From positions 1 to 64,000 of the forward strand of contig CANFKC010000029.1 in the NCBI GenBank assembly GCA_947447265.1: a stretch of 64,000 nucleotides of DNA, read 5' to 3'. The notes under the pieces were generated by a model that ran no database searches, was not told where the DNA came from, and was given only the letters and a program-made list of their open reading frames with translations. Positions within the stretch are counted from its first letter, which is position 1; each line of letters starts with the position of its first letter. Below, one piece after another: positions 1 through 8,310 of the stretch. The DNA comes from Chitinophagaceae bacterium (GTDB lineage: Bacteria > Bacteroidota > Bacteroidia > Chitinophagales > Chitinophagaceae). A program made the position numbers and the translations under genes.

Positions 1-66
1 ACTCAAAAACGCCATTCCGCCCCAGGGCGTAATCTCTTTACTGGTATAGCTTATGTCGAATTCCAT
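1..66 (-). CDS. IS transposase, 5' fragment cut by the window edge (IS1380-like)
   Basis: Reading leftward from an ATG at 64-66, the frame gives MEFDISYTSKEITPWGGMAF and continues off the window. The ITPWGG motif close behind the start resembles the N-terminus of IS1380-type DDE transposases, which is a recognition from memory based on about 22 residues. Only this N-terminus is visible, so neither family nor integrity can be settled. An inverted repeat lies just upstream in its leader. IS1380 is the best guess; another IS4-superfamily element is the main alternative. Confidence 0.5.
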   Translation of the reverse strand, partial: MEFDISYTSKEITPWGGMAFLS

Positions 67-86
67 CGGCTAATTTCTCTATTGCT

Positions 87-134
87 ACGCATTAGGATTT
101 GAACCTCAATTTACTCATTTTAATCCTAATGCGT
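87..134. repeat. 13-bp perfect inverted repeat upstream of the transposase
   Basis: ACGCATTAGGATT at 87-99 is repeated in inverted orientation as AATCCTAATGCGT at 122-134, with a 22-bp spacer. It lies 20-70 bp upstream of the transposase start. It could be an operator or leader hairpin of the IS, or include its terminal repeat. The outer end of the element cannot be fixed from this side alone. Confidence 0.6.
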
Positions 135-165
135 AATCTGGGTTAAAATAAAAAAGGTACTAGTC

Positions 166-279
166 CAAGCGTCCCGCTTGGTCTTACAATTTGCAAGCGT
201 CCCGCTTGCGAGTACTCACTCTATTAGCTAAATACAGAAGCGGGACGCTTCAGCATGTTGGGATGAAGCGGGACGTTTC
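166..279. repeat. Four copies of a 15-bp palindromic repeat
   Basis: CAAGCGTCCCGCTTG occurs at 166-180 and 195-209 (extended by one G-C pair to 17 bp in the second copy, starting at 193 as GCAAGCG). The same core in inverse orientation, GAAGCGGGACGCTTC, lies at 237-251, with a one-base variant at 265-279. Each copy can fold as a 6-bp stem with a 3-nt loop. The cluster fills the gap between the transposase fragment and the next gene and resembles a REP-type intergenic repeat. Confidence 0.8.
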
Positions 280-322
280 GACCAGTGTGCAAGTCTGAGG
301 TTGTCACAATACCCCAACGTCC

Positions 323-2821
323 TTACAATTTATCAACATATTCCCTCACATCGGGACACTCACTGGCGGCCCTTTCGAACACAGTTGTTTTTGCAAATTC
401 TTTATAGGCCTTTTTCATAAACGGCGATAGATAAGGCGGCTTATCTCCGTTTGTGTTGATGCCAGTTAAGTATGGTTTTTGTTCCCTTATGCTGGTTACA
501 GCATTTTTATCGCACAAGGTGAGCATCAGCAAGCACTGTGCGGTAAGTTCTTTGTTCTTGCCGGTATACACCAGTGCTTGCATATACATATCGCGCGCCC
601 AGCCACAGAGGTAATAAGCATTGTTGTGTTTGGCTATATCCGGGTAGAACGAAAATGAACCGTAATATTCGCCACCGGGATAAAGACTCTGCTCACTCAT
701 TGATTGCCCGTAGCTATATACCATCCAGTCCTTGCCATAGTAACTTATATTAAAGTAGCTGTTGCCCAGCATAAAGCAGATACGTGCTTTGTCTGCCGCA
801 TTGGTAGCAGTTTTGAGTTGTTGCCGCAGTTGCACAATATCAGCCATTATGGCCTTCTTGCTTGGTATGGAATAGTTTTTATTGTTGCCAGTTTTAACGG
901 GTAATAGAGTGCCCACTGAGGTAATGTTGCTCTTACGCAGGTAGTATTTAAAGTAGTAGGTGTTTTGCCAGAAGTCATTAGGCATTTGTTTAAACACATC
1001 AAGTGCCTCTTCAAATTTTCCTTGTCTTACTAACAGGGTTCCTTTAAGGTCGAGCAAGGCGTTCTTGTTCAATGCAACCGGAGGCATTATGCGCTTTTCG
1101 AATTTGCTGTAATCTTTTTTTGAAAGGAAGTCAAGTAGTTTGTCAACATCACGCGGAGTGGCGTATTTATCGAAGAAGTCTATATTTTCGTAGTAGCCAT
1201 CAGAATCATCTACGCTTATAAATTTCATACTTTTACCTGTATATTCATTTACCTGCAGGTTAGCTTTTTTATAGCACAATGCGGCCCTGACCATATCACC
1301 CTTCGCCATGTATTGCTTGCTCAGCACCATGTAGAGTTCATTCAGCATATACCTCGACGGTTCATTTTCGTACCATTCGTGCTTTACATTATTTCGGTCT
1401 ACCAATCCTGCTTTTTCAAGTTGTGCAAACTGCTTTTCAAGAGCCAATTGCACCAGCGGAGATGTGATATCTTGTGTGCCGATTAGTGACATAGTTTGTT
1501 CTATAAGCCGCTGCATTTCCATTTTTGGGTTATTAAAATGCGGAATAGTAGCAAGTTCGCCGCCGGCACTCAAGTAATTACCTTCAATGTGATATAAATG
1601 CACAATGGCGAGTTTTAAAAAGTTCTTGTACGATACATTGCTGTTGACCACTTCCATCAGCAGTCTGCGTAGCTCGCCTGCATATGCCTTGTCTTTTTCC
1701 AGGTTATGCAGGGCATAATAAGCATAGGTAGTATCTGAGTTCTGGTTCTGTTGTTCGTACTCGCTTCTTTCCATTCCGGAAGTGAAACCAAGGACCTCGG
1801 GCGATAGCACCCAATCTTCAATTTTATTGATCTCCCGGCATACGAGTAGTTTCATATAGTGGCTTTCCGGGTCTGCATAGTATACGTCCTTTATAAGCGG
1901 CAACGCGCGGCCTTCTGTTTTTATGGCCTGGAATGCTTTTATTGCCGCAACAGTTTTATCGCTCAGCCCGGCTGTAGGTATATCGGCTGCAGTGCTGGCC
2001 AGCAGGTGATTGTATACCACCTTCTTCTTAGATTCGCACCTGTCAAACGTCTTGATCAGGTAGAGCGCTCTCTTAGTCCTGTCAGCAAATGCAAAGCTGT
2101 AGAATAACATACCCCAATCGGCAACAATACTCTTACTGCCTTTTAAATAGGTTTCATAGCATTTTATAAGTGGCTTATTGTCGGCTATCGGGTTGGCGCT
2201 TATGTCGGTATCCCTATGGGAATAATACTCTTTGTAAAACATCATTTTTACTGACTGGAAGGCATACCGTTCGATAAGGAATTCCGGCAGGCGTGATGCG
2301 CATTTGTCAAGGCCAATGTTTACCAGGGAATCATAGGTGCGGCGCGCTTTTACCGGTACATCCCAGTTCGGCGTGAATTCATATTGCGTGCCTTCTACTT
2401 GTTTTGCGAAAACAAAGTAGTCCATCGCGTTTCTATTTTTCCGCAACCATTTAATAAATGTATTGTCTTCCAGTTTTCCCCACGAATTGGTATTGTAGGC
2501 AAATATGAAATCGCTTGCACTCACATCGTACTGAATTTTGTAAATGTCTTGTTCTGTCGCTTTGCCTTTTGTGAAGCGTTGCCACTCCTTACAGTTAATG
2601 TGGTTGTCTTCGTCAGTGGTGTCCTGCGAATAACCCATGAAATGCTCAGTATAGTAAAACGACTCCAGGTCCGGTTTTCCATGCAGCGATGACTGAAATA
2701 AACGGAACATGGTTCCGTCGAGTCCGAGGTCCCACACGCAGCTCCAGGCGGCAGTTCGCGGATAGCCAACCAATACCAGTATACTAATGCTTATTAAATA
2801 TTGCCTGAATCGTTTTTTCAT
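323..2821 (-). CDS. Large secreted protein of unknown function with probable TPR-like helices
   Basis: This 832-residue protein starts with a positively charged N-terminus and a hydrophobic segment (about residues 8-25), consistent with export. The remainder has the character of helical repeats: segments such as KQYMAKGDMVRAALCYKKAN and GKFEEALDVFKQMP look TPR-like. I recognise no catalytic motif. The start overlaps the end of the upstream lipoprotein gene by 38 nt, so the two are probably translationally coupled and act together in the envelope. The family is unknown to me; calling it TPR-like is inference from pattern rather than a domain hit. Confidence 0.8.
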   Translation of the reverse strand: MKKRFRQYLISISILVLVGYPRTAAWSCVWDLGLDGTMFRLFQSSLHGKPDLESFYYTEHFMGYSQDTTDEDNHINCKEWQRFTKGKATEQDIYKIQYDVSASDFIFAYNTNSWGKLEDNTFIKWLRKNRNAMDYFVFAKQVEGTQYEFTPNWDVPVKARRTYDSLVNIGLDKCASRLPEFLIERYAFQSVKMMFYKEYYSHRDTDISANPIADNKPLIKCYETYLKGSKSIVADWGMLFYSFAFADRTKRALYLIKTFDRCESKKKVVYNHLLASTAADIPTAGLSDKTVAAIKAFQAIKTEGRALPLIKDVYYADPESHYMKLLVCREINKIEDWVLSPEVLGFTSGMERSEYEQQNQNSDTTYAYYALHNLEKDKAYAGELRRLLMEVVNSNVSYKNFLKLAIVHLYHIEGNYLSAGGELATIPHFNNPKMEMQRLIEQTMSLIGTQDITSPLVQLALEKQFAQLEKAGLVDRNNVKHEWYENEPSRYMLNELYMVLSKQYMAKGDMVRAALCYKKANLQVNEYTGKSMKFISVDDSDGYYENIDFFDKYATPRDVDKLLDFLSKKDYSKFEKRIMPPVALNKNALLDLKGTLLVRQGKFEEALDVFKQMPNDFWQNTYYFKYYLRKSNITSVGTLLPVKTGNNKNYSIPSKKAIMADIVQLRQQLKTATNAADKARICFMLGNSYFNISYYGKDWMVYSYGQSMSEQSLYPGGEYYGSFSFYPDIAKHNNAYYLCGWARDMYMQALVYTGKNKELTAQCLLMLTLCDKNAVTSIREQKPYLTGINTNGDKPPYLSPFMKKAYKEFAKTTVFERAASECPDVREYVDKL

Positions 2822-3902
2822 ACTTTGTTACCGATGTAGTATTCCAATCAAAAAATGTCAGGCGGCCATAGTCGGGTATTTTCCGGTCTATGATGCTTAC
2901 TGCCTGTTGTAAATCTTGCTCGCCCGGTATTTCCAGTCTCAACTCATCGCCTTCGCGGTAGTAATTGCTTCCAATTACTGTGTCCTTCAATATCCGGTAG
3001 CTGTTATCGCCCGTTTTTTTATAAGCAACTGTGGTGCCCGCGGTTACAAAAATGTTGTGCACAATGCCTTTGTACTTTCCTCCTCTGAACCATACCTGCC
3101 AACCAAATACCGGCAATGCAATATCAAGCGGCAGCGGATACTTTTCCGCATCAAGATAGTTGCGCAATTCATCAAGGTCAAATATGGAGTTTGTAGTGCC
3201 AGGCGATTTAATCTTGCCAAGGTTGTAGCACATCAGCATGCCCCGGTCAACAGGTGGTATACCCATTTTTTGGCTGTATTTATAAGGGTACATGCGTACA
3301 GTTGCCGAAATGGTTTTCCCAGGGTTAAGGCTCTTAAATTTTCGAAGGAACCGGAAGTATTTTTCTTTGGTTGAGTTGGTCCAGTCGCAATCTATTTGCA
3401 ACTCAGTACATGCGATCGCTCTTTTTGCCATTGCTGTTGATTTTAATGAATCCCAGAAGGCATCTTCAGCCTGCCGGCCAGTAGTCGGGACGGAATCAAA
3501 CTGTACTGTTGCTTTTCGTTCGATATCCGCAGTTATACTGCTGATGGATTGCGTGAGCCTGAGTGCCAACGAATCTATCCAGTTATCGGTTATGTGCTCG
3601 AAGGTTCGGTTAGTAATGTATACCACTGGCGTATAGGTGTCTCTGGTGAAGGGTATGCAGTTAGTGGTTTGCAATTGCCCACAGGGTACAGGCATAACAA
3701 GTGCGTCGTTCCAGTCCACATCCATATACCTGATGTAGAAATGCTCCACACCTGATTTTTCTATCTTATCGATATTTTCTGAGTCACCTGCCGGAAAGGT
3801 AGTTTTCCAGTAATAAAATGAGTGCTGGTGTGGCATTTGGCGGCTGTTGCATGATAGCAGCGCACACAAAAAAACAAGGAACAGAAAGGTGCGGTAAAAC
3901 AT
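2784..3902 (-). CDS. Lipoprotein of unknown function, possibly a TIM-barrel glycosidase-like fold
   Basis: This 372-residue protein has a lipoprotein signal ending in LLSC (Cys18). The body contains LQIDCDWT around residue 170, followed by YFRFLRKFKSLNPGKTISATVRMYPY, then GMLMCYNLGK and ALPVFGWQVWF. The spacing of an acidic strand motif and later aromatic strand ends is reminiscent of TIM-barrel hydrolases, but no family signature can be named. It is the first gene of a pair, and its 3' end overlaps the following 832-residue gene by 38 nt. The product is probably anchored in the outer or inner membrane facing the periplasm. Confidence 0.8.
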   Translation of the reverse strand: MFYRTFLFLVFLCALLSCNSRQMPHQHSFYYWKTTFPAGDSENIDKIEKSGVEHFYIRYMDVDWNDALVMPVPCGQLQTTNCIPFTRDTYTPVVYITNRTFEHITDNWIDSLALRLTQSISSITADIERKATVQFDSVPTTGRQAEDAFWDSLKSTAMAKRAIACTELQIDCDWTNSTKEKYFRFLRKFKSLNPGKTISATVRMYPYKYSQKMGIPPVDRGMLMCYNLGKIKSPGTTNSIFDLDELRNYLDAEKYPLPLDIALPVFGWQVWFRGGKYKGIVHNIFVTAGTTVAYKKTGDNSYRILKDTVIGSNYYREGDELRLEIPGEQDLQQAVSIIDRKIPDYGRLTFFDWNTTSVTKYEKTIQAIFNKH

Positions 3903-3967
3903 TGCCAGCCGGAGGTAGGCTATAAAGTTAGCATCATTTTAAACGCACAGGTTTTATTTCCACTGAT

Positions 3968-4732
3968 TTATTTGGCGGGATGTAATGGCTTTTTCTTCTG
4001 GCTGCCTTTTTTCGCCTTTTCAGGTTTCGGTGTTTCCTCTTCAAAACTGTTAGCGGGGCTTTGTATGGCTATACCGCCACGTTGCCTGCGAGTAATATGT
4101 GCTGTGCTTTTTTTAAGAACAAATGCCTGGCTCGATGGCGCCTTAACGCTGTCTTGCTCTGCGTTTTCAAAGCCATGCGCTTTAATCATTATCCTGTAGG
4201 TATCAGACCCTGCGTTGGCAAATGAGTATTTACCTTCGGCTGTTGTTTGCATACTTTGCACAATCATGGTTTTGTGCACGAGCCACACCGTTGCATTGGC
4301 TATGGGTTGATTTTGTTCATCCCTCACAATACCGGCGATTACAGTGTTTTCGGTTGTTGCAGTGTCTTTATTTTCTAACAATCTGCCAGCCAGCGACTCA
4401 AAAACAATCGGTTGTCTGGCGAAAGCCTTGCCCTCGCCGGTAGTAAATATCAGGGTAAGGCTGAGCGCGGCTGCAAGGCGGTAAAGCCTGCCGGGTGGCG
4501 GTGCAGGCGGCAGTATGGCGCGTTCCAGCTGGTCGTCATAAAACCAGCCGCAAACGTGTTCTTTTGGTTTACTGAAGAACGCATACAGGCGGGCATCACT
4601 CCATGTGGTAAAGTCAATAACATCCTTACTACATTGATTGCAGAACCTCCCTTTATCGGTAGGAGTCATTTTATCCCACTTCTCGTTGCAGGGCTGCGGT
4701 ATGGCTACTAGTATGTTGGTTGGCTTGCCCAT
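3968..4732 (-). CDS. Membrane protein with N-terminal Cys motif and carboxypeptidase-regulatory-like domain
   Basis: This protein has 254 residues. Residues 12-65 hold four cysteines (C15, C31, C34, C61) in the pattern CNEKW..FCNQC..DFT..VCG, an arrangement recurrent in Bacteroidota proteins that could bind metal. A hydrophobic segment follows at about 81-99. Residues about 125-190 (AGIVRDEQNQPIANATVWL ... GKYSF) form a carboxypeptidase regulatory-like beta domain as found in SusC-type and surface proteins. The C-terminus is Lys/Pro-rich. The function is unknown; it sits alone between the lipoprotein pair and gltX. Confidence 0.8.
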   Translation of the reverse strand: MGKPTNILVAIPQPCNEKWDKMTPTDKGRFCNQCSKDVIDFTTWSDARLYAFFSKPKEHVCGWFYDDQLERAILPPAPPPGRLYRLAAALSLTLIFTTGEGKAFARQPIVFESLAGRLLENKDTATTENTVIAGIVRDEQNQPIANATVWLVHKTMIVQSMQTTAEGKYSFANAGSDTYRIMIKAHGFENAEQDSVKAPSSQAFVLKKSTAHITRRQRGGIAIQSPANSFEEETPKPEKAKKGSQKKKPLHPAK

Positions 4733-4765
4733 TTTGCTGGAAGTTACTTAAGCGGGTGTCGCAAT

Positions 4766-4805
4766 AAAAAACGCAGGCTTCTCTTTTTTAGTATGAAGCC
4801 TGCGT
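4766..4805 (-). terminator. Intrinsic terminator of gltX
   Basis: A perfect 11-bp inverted repeat (ACGCAGGCTTC at 4771-4781, GAAGCCTGCGT at 4795-4805) is followed on the minus strand by a run of six T. It lies about 20 bp beyond the gltX stop codon. Confidence 0.85.
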
Positions 4806-4825
4806 TAAAAATGTAATGTTCTTGT

Positions 4826-6349
4826 TTACAACTGCGCTAATGCGGTCTGTATCCTCTTAATTGTTTCTTCCTTCCCAATAAGGTCTGCGATATGGAAAAC
4901 GCCCGGGCCATACTTGCCGCCCACCAGCATAATGCGCAGCGGCAGCATAGCATCGCCCTTTTTAAGGCCATGCTGGGCGATATAATCATTGAAGTGTTGC
5001 TCTATGGCTACATCCGTCCAAACAGAAAGCAATTCAAGCCCGCTGAGCCAGCTTTCGAAGAAAGAACGCTTAGCTTCGTTCCATTTATCCTGTATGGCAG
5101 GTAGTTCTTTTATTTCAGGTGTTTCAAAGAAGAAATGCCCCTGCGCCCAGAAATCGGGCAACAAGGTGCAACGTTCCTTTATCAGCCCTATAACTTTCAG
5201 GAAAAGTTCAGGTGATGGATGGCCACCCTGTGCTGCAACATAAGGCAAAGCCAGTTTTGCCAGCGTCTCGTTATCTGTTTGCTGTATGTACTGGTTATTG
5301 AACCATTTTGCTTTTTCAAAATCGAATTTGGCGCCGCCTTTGTGCACACGCTCTATTGAAAATGCCTTTATCAGCTCCTCCATACTCATTACCTCTTTGC
5401 CGGTGCCGTCGTTCCAGCCCAGCATCGCGAGCATATTAGTAAATGCCTGCGGCAGGAAACCTATTTCGCGGAAGCCGGTGGTGGTCTCATTCTTTGCAGG
5501 GTCGTACCAGTTCATGGCAAACACAGGGAAACCGAGGCGGTCGCCATCGCGCTTGCTTAATTTGCCGTTGCCATCTGGCTTCAATATAAGCGGCAGATGC
5601 GCCCATTGCGGCATGTCTTCCTTCCAGCCCAGGAAATCCCAGAGCAGCAGATGAACAGGTGCGCTAGGCAGCCACTCTTCACCCCTGAAGGCGTGCGTTA
5701 TCTTCATCAGGTAGTCATCAACCACCACTGCAAGGTGGTAGGTAGGCATACCGTCCGCCTTAAGCAATACTTTATCATCTACTAGGTTAGAATCAAACGA
5801 AATATCGCCACGAATCATGTCGCTGAAAACGATTGTTTCATTCTCTGGCATTTTTATACGTACCACGTATGGCGTGCCATTATTCAGTAATTCCAACACA
5901 GCATCGCCCGAAAGGGTAAGCGAATTGCGCATGTGCATTCTTGTAGTGCGGTCATACTGCACGGTACTGTGCTCGTCAACCCTATGCTTGCTGCGCATTT
6001 CCTCCAGATCAGCCGGGGTATCAAATGCATAGTAGGCGTGGCCTGAAGCTATCAGCTTCTCAGCATATTCGCGGTATAGTTCTTTACGTTCGCTTTGGCG
6101 GTATGGCGCATACGGCCCGCCCTTTACGGTACTTTCATCAGGTTCCAGTCCGCACCATGCCAGGCAATCCAGTATGTATTGTTCAGCGCCTTCTACAAAG
6201 CGGGTCTGGTCGGTATCTTCAATACGTAATACAAAGTCGCCTCCATTGGCTTTTGCAAACAGGTAATTATATAAAACAGTGCGCACACCACCCAGGTGCA
6301 GCCCCCCGGTGGGACTAGGCGCAAATCTTACACGTACTCTCTTATTCAT
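4826..6349 (-). CDS. gltX: Glutamyl-tRNA synthetase
   Basis: This is a class I aminoacyl-tRNA synthetase that charges tRNA-Glu with glutamate in the cytosol. The HIGH-type motif is in PSPTGGLHLGGVR (residues 11-23) and the KMSKS-type motif is KLSKR near residue 262. IEDTDQTR and the HAFRGEEWLPS segment are typical of GluRS. At 507 residues it is full length. ATG at 6347-6349 gives the expected N-terminus MNKRVRVRFAPSPTG. The gene is followed by its own terminator and preceded by a repeat-filled spacer, so it is probably transcribed alone. Confidence 0.97.
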   Translation of the reverse strand: MNKRVRVRFAPSPTGGLHLGGVRTVLYNYLFAKANGGDFVLRIEDTDQTRFVEGAEQYILDCLAWCGLEPDESTVKGGPYAPYRQSERKELYREYAEKLIASGHAYYAFDTPADLEEMRSKHRVDEHSTVQYDRTTRMHMRNSLTLSGDAVLELLNNGTPYVVRIKMPENETIVFSDMIRGDISFDSNLVDDKVLLKADGMPTYHLAVVVDDYLMKITHAFRGEEWLPSAPVHLLLWDFLGWKEDMPQWAHLPLILKPDGNGKLSKRDGDRLGFPVFAMNWYDPAKNETTTGFREIGFLPQAFTNMLAMLGWNDGTGKEVMSMEELIKAFSIERVHKGGAKFDFEKAKWFNNQYIQQTDNETLAKLALPYVAAQGGHPSPELFLKVIGLIKERCTLLPDFWAQGHFFFETPEIKELPAIQDKWNEAKRSFFESWLSGLELLSVWTDVAIEQHFNDYIAQHGLKKGDAMLPLRIMLVGGKYGPGVFHIADLIGKEETIKRIQTALAQL

Positions 6350-6499
6350 GGTGCAAAGATAGTTTATAGTACATAGTATTTAGTACATAGTAGCTAGTAT
6401 CCGATGTGGGTTTTTATGGTTAGCAGTATATAGTCGTTAGTACATAGTAGCTGGTATCCGGTGGGGGTAGTTCTTCTGTTTTAAATACACCTTCCGCGA

Positions 6500-6592
6500 A
6501 GACGCAATGCTTGCGTCTCTACAAACCATGGGCGAATCAGACCCTGCCAACAAAAAAATACGACCGTCGTAGAGACGCAATGCTTGCGTCTC
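6500..6592. repeat. Two copies of the AGACGCAA hairpin repeat
   Basis: Copy 1 (6500-6518) pairs AGACGCAA with TTGCGTCT around a TGC loop. Copy 2 (6569-6592) is the longer GTAGAGACGCAA form with the same TGC loop and a TTGCGTCTC right arm. Related hairpins occur at 22889-22916 and 52213-52374, so this is a dispersed family. Confidence 0.8.
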
Positions 6593-6618
6593 CCACCAAA
6601 CACCGATAAACCCACCAC

Positions 6619-6651
6619 AAAAAAATATCCCACGCTTTTAAAGCATGGGAT
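6619..6651 (-). terminator. Intrinsic terminator of tig
   Basis: ATCCCACGCTTT (6627-6638) pairs with AAAGCATGGGAT (6640-6651) with one internal mismatch. On the minus strand it is followed by a T-rich run (6619-6626). It lies 51 bp past the tig stop codon, on the far side of a heptamer array. Confidence 0.75.
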
Positions 6652-6701
6652 AAAGTATCGGATACTATTTACTATGTACTAAATACTAAGTACTATAAAA
6701 A

Positions 6702-8081
6702 TCAATGATGATGGTGGTATGCCGCATGTGCATCAGGTAATTTGAAGAATGCTTCTTCATCAATTTCATTGATGTCTATTGGTATAACAGCTTCAAGTGC
6801 AATAAAGATCTTTTCCGTAAGCAGACGGCGATAAGTTTCGTCGGCCATTTTGTTATCCTTCATTACCTTTTCCATGTAGCCGTCCATCCATGGCGCTTCA
6901 TCTTCAACGTCCATGCCATAGTAAGCCATTACACGCGCTTTGATATCTTTCATTACTTCATCGCGGGTAACACCTATTTTATTTTCGCGGATGATCTGGT
7001 CAGATATCAGCTGCCAGCGCAACTGGTGTTCAAATGAACCGAATTCGTTTTCAACTTCTTCGTTTGATTTTGGATTTTCGCCACCTTCTTTCAACCAGCG
7101 TTTCAGGAAAGGAACTGGTAATGTAATGTTGGTGGTATGAACTAATAATTCAAATATTTCGTTGTGGAAACGCTCACGGGCAATACGGTCGTATTCGCGC
7201 TGCAATTCTTCCTTCAGTTTTTCTTTGAAATCGCTGTCGCTGGTTACAAATGCGTTAGGGAAAACTTTAGCATATAATTCTGGTCCCAATGCATCAGGTA
7301 TCAAAAGGCCTATCTTGGTCAGCGTTAACAGGTAATAGTTGTTGGCATCAGCTTCGTCAGCTTTCAGCGGATCTTTCAGGAATTTTGGTAATTCTTCTTC
7401 CGTACAAACATCAGAAGGGCGGAAAACAGCAACTGAAGCAGGTATTTTACCCATCAGCATTTCCTGCAGTTTGGCAGGCATTTTATCTAAAACAACAGTT
7501 TCTTCCAGTGACTTTGCGTCTTTGGCTACATTGCCATCAGCATCACATTGCTGGAACGTGCAATAGATAATGTCTTCTTTATTGGTAACGCTATCCTGAG
7601 ATTCTACTTTACCGAAACGCCTTTGGATGCGCTCCATTTCGTCTTCAATAAGCTTATCGGTAATGTTTATTTTGTATGCGTTAAGTTTGGTCTGATTTTT
7701 AAGAGCGGTAATTTCAAAATCTGGTTTAATACCTATTTCAAAAGAGAAATTAACGTCAGTAGGGTTGTTGATATCCAGGCGAACCGGGCTGTCATCTGGC
7801 ATTATCATAGGCTGTGCGAAAATAGCTAACCTTTCAGCCTGCATATATTCTTCCAGTTGTTTGCCTGCAGTGCGCACAACTTCTTCATTAAAGATAGATT
7901 GACCAGCCATTTTACGGATCATGCCAGCTGGCACCATTCCTTTACGGAAACCCGGTACTGTAGCGGTTTTAGCGTATTGTTTCAGGGTTTTGTCAACATT
8001 AGGGAGGTAATCTTCCTTCGTCAGTTTTACGGTAACTTTATCATGCAATGTTCCGAGATTCTCACGGGTTACAGTAGCCAT
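6702..8081 (-). CDS. tig: Trigger factor (ribosome-associated chaperone, PPIase)
   Basis: Trigger factor binds nascent chains at the ribosome exit tunnel. The N-terminal ribosome-binding domain is clear, with the GFRKG signature at about residues 44-48. A poorly conserved FKBP-like middle region (about 160-250) and the long helical C-terminal domain follow; total length is 459 residues. The protein ends in an unusual natural ...AAYHHHH tail. The ATG at 8079-8081 gives the standard N-terminus. The gene is flanked by tRNA-Leu upstream and a heptamer array directly after its stop codon. Confidence 0.95.
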   Translation of the reverse strand: MATVTRENLGTLHDKVTVKLTKEDYLPNVDKTLKQYAKTATVPGFRKGMVPAGMIRKMAGQSIFNEEVVRTAGKQLEEYMQAERLAIFAQPMIMPDDSPVRLDINNPTDVNFSFEIGIKPDFEITALKNQTKLNAYKINITDKLIEDEMERIQRRFGKVESQDSVTNKEDIIYCTFQQCDADGNVAKDAKSLEETVVLDKMPAKLQEMLMGKIPASVAVFRPSDVCTEEELPKFLKDPLKADEADANNYYLLTLTKIGLLIPDALGPELYAKVFPNAFVTSDSDFKEKLKEELQREYDRIARERFHNEIFELLVHTTNITLPVPFLKRWLKEGGENPKSNEEVENEFGSFEHQLRWQLISDQIIRENKIGVTRDEVMKDIKARVMAYYGMDVEDEAPWMDGYMEKVMKDNKMADETYRRLLTEKIFIALEAVIPIDINEIDEEAFFKLPDAHAAYHHHH

Positions 8082-8157
8082 TCGTTTCTGATTTTTTAGT
8101 AGTTAAAAAAACAGCCTATCAAGGCAGGGCCAAGATGGGCTGTATACGTTCATTGTG

Positions 8158-8239
8158 TGCGGGTGGAGGGACTCGAACCCCCAAGCCTCGCGGCACTAGA
8201 TCCTAAGTCTAGCGTGTCTGCCAATTTCACCACACCCGC
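8158..8239 (-). tRNA. tRNA-Leu (anticodon UAG)
   Basis: The minus strand folds as a class II tRNA. The acceptor stem GCGGGTG/CACCCGC is followed by discriminator A (8158). The anticodon loop CTTAGGA has anticodon TAG in a TAGA/TCTA stem. A long variable arm and the T-loop GGTTCGAGTCC are present. The length of 82 nt and the long variable arm fit tRNA-Leu decoding CUA/CUN. The 3' CCA is not encoded. It lies about 80 bp upstream of tig on the same strand. Confidence 0.95.
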
Positions 8240-8310
8240 AATCGGGAGGGCAAAGGTAATGGTTTTTGATAAAAAAAGAATTTTTTTTGAAAAATGCCTA
8301 AATTTTTATT

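Larger units (their letters stand above)
6363..6699. repeat. Spacer bounded by inverted arrays of TAGTANN heptamers
   Basis: The left arm at 6363-6405 and the inverted right arm at 6657-6699 match over 43 bp with about four differences. Both arms are made of 7-bp words (TAGTACA, TAGTATT, TAGTACA, TAGTAGC, TAGTATC). A third, more degenerate array in direct orientation lies at 6421-6460. Between the arms lie two GACGCAA-type hairpins and the tig terminator. The right arm begins two bases after the tig stop codon. The geometry resembles a MITE about 337 bp long, but the word-array structure also fits in-place slippage growth. Confidence 0.75.

Noticed and set aside
6363-6699. A complete insertion sequence
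   Set aside because: There is no transposase frame inside and the termini consist only of heptamer words; no target-site duplication could be confirmed.
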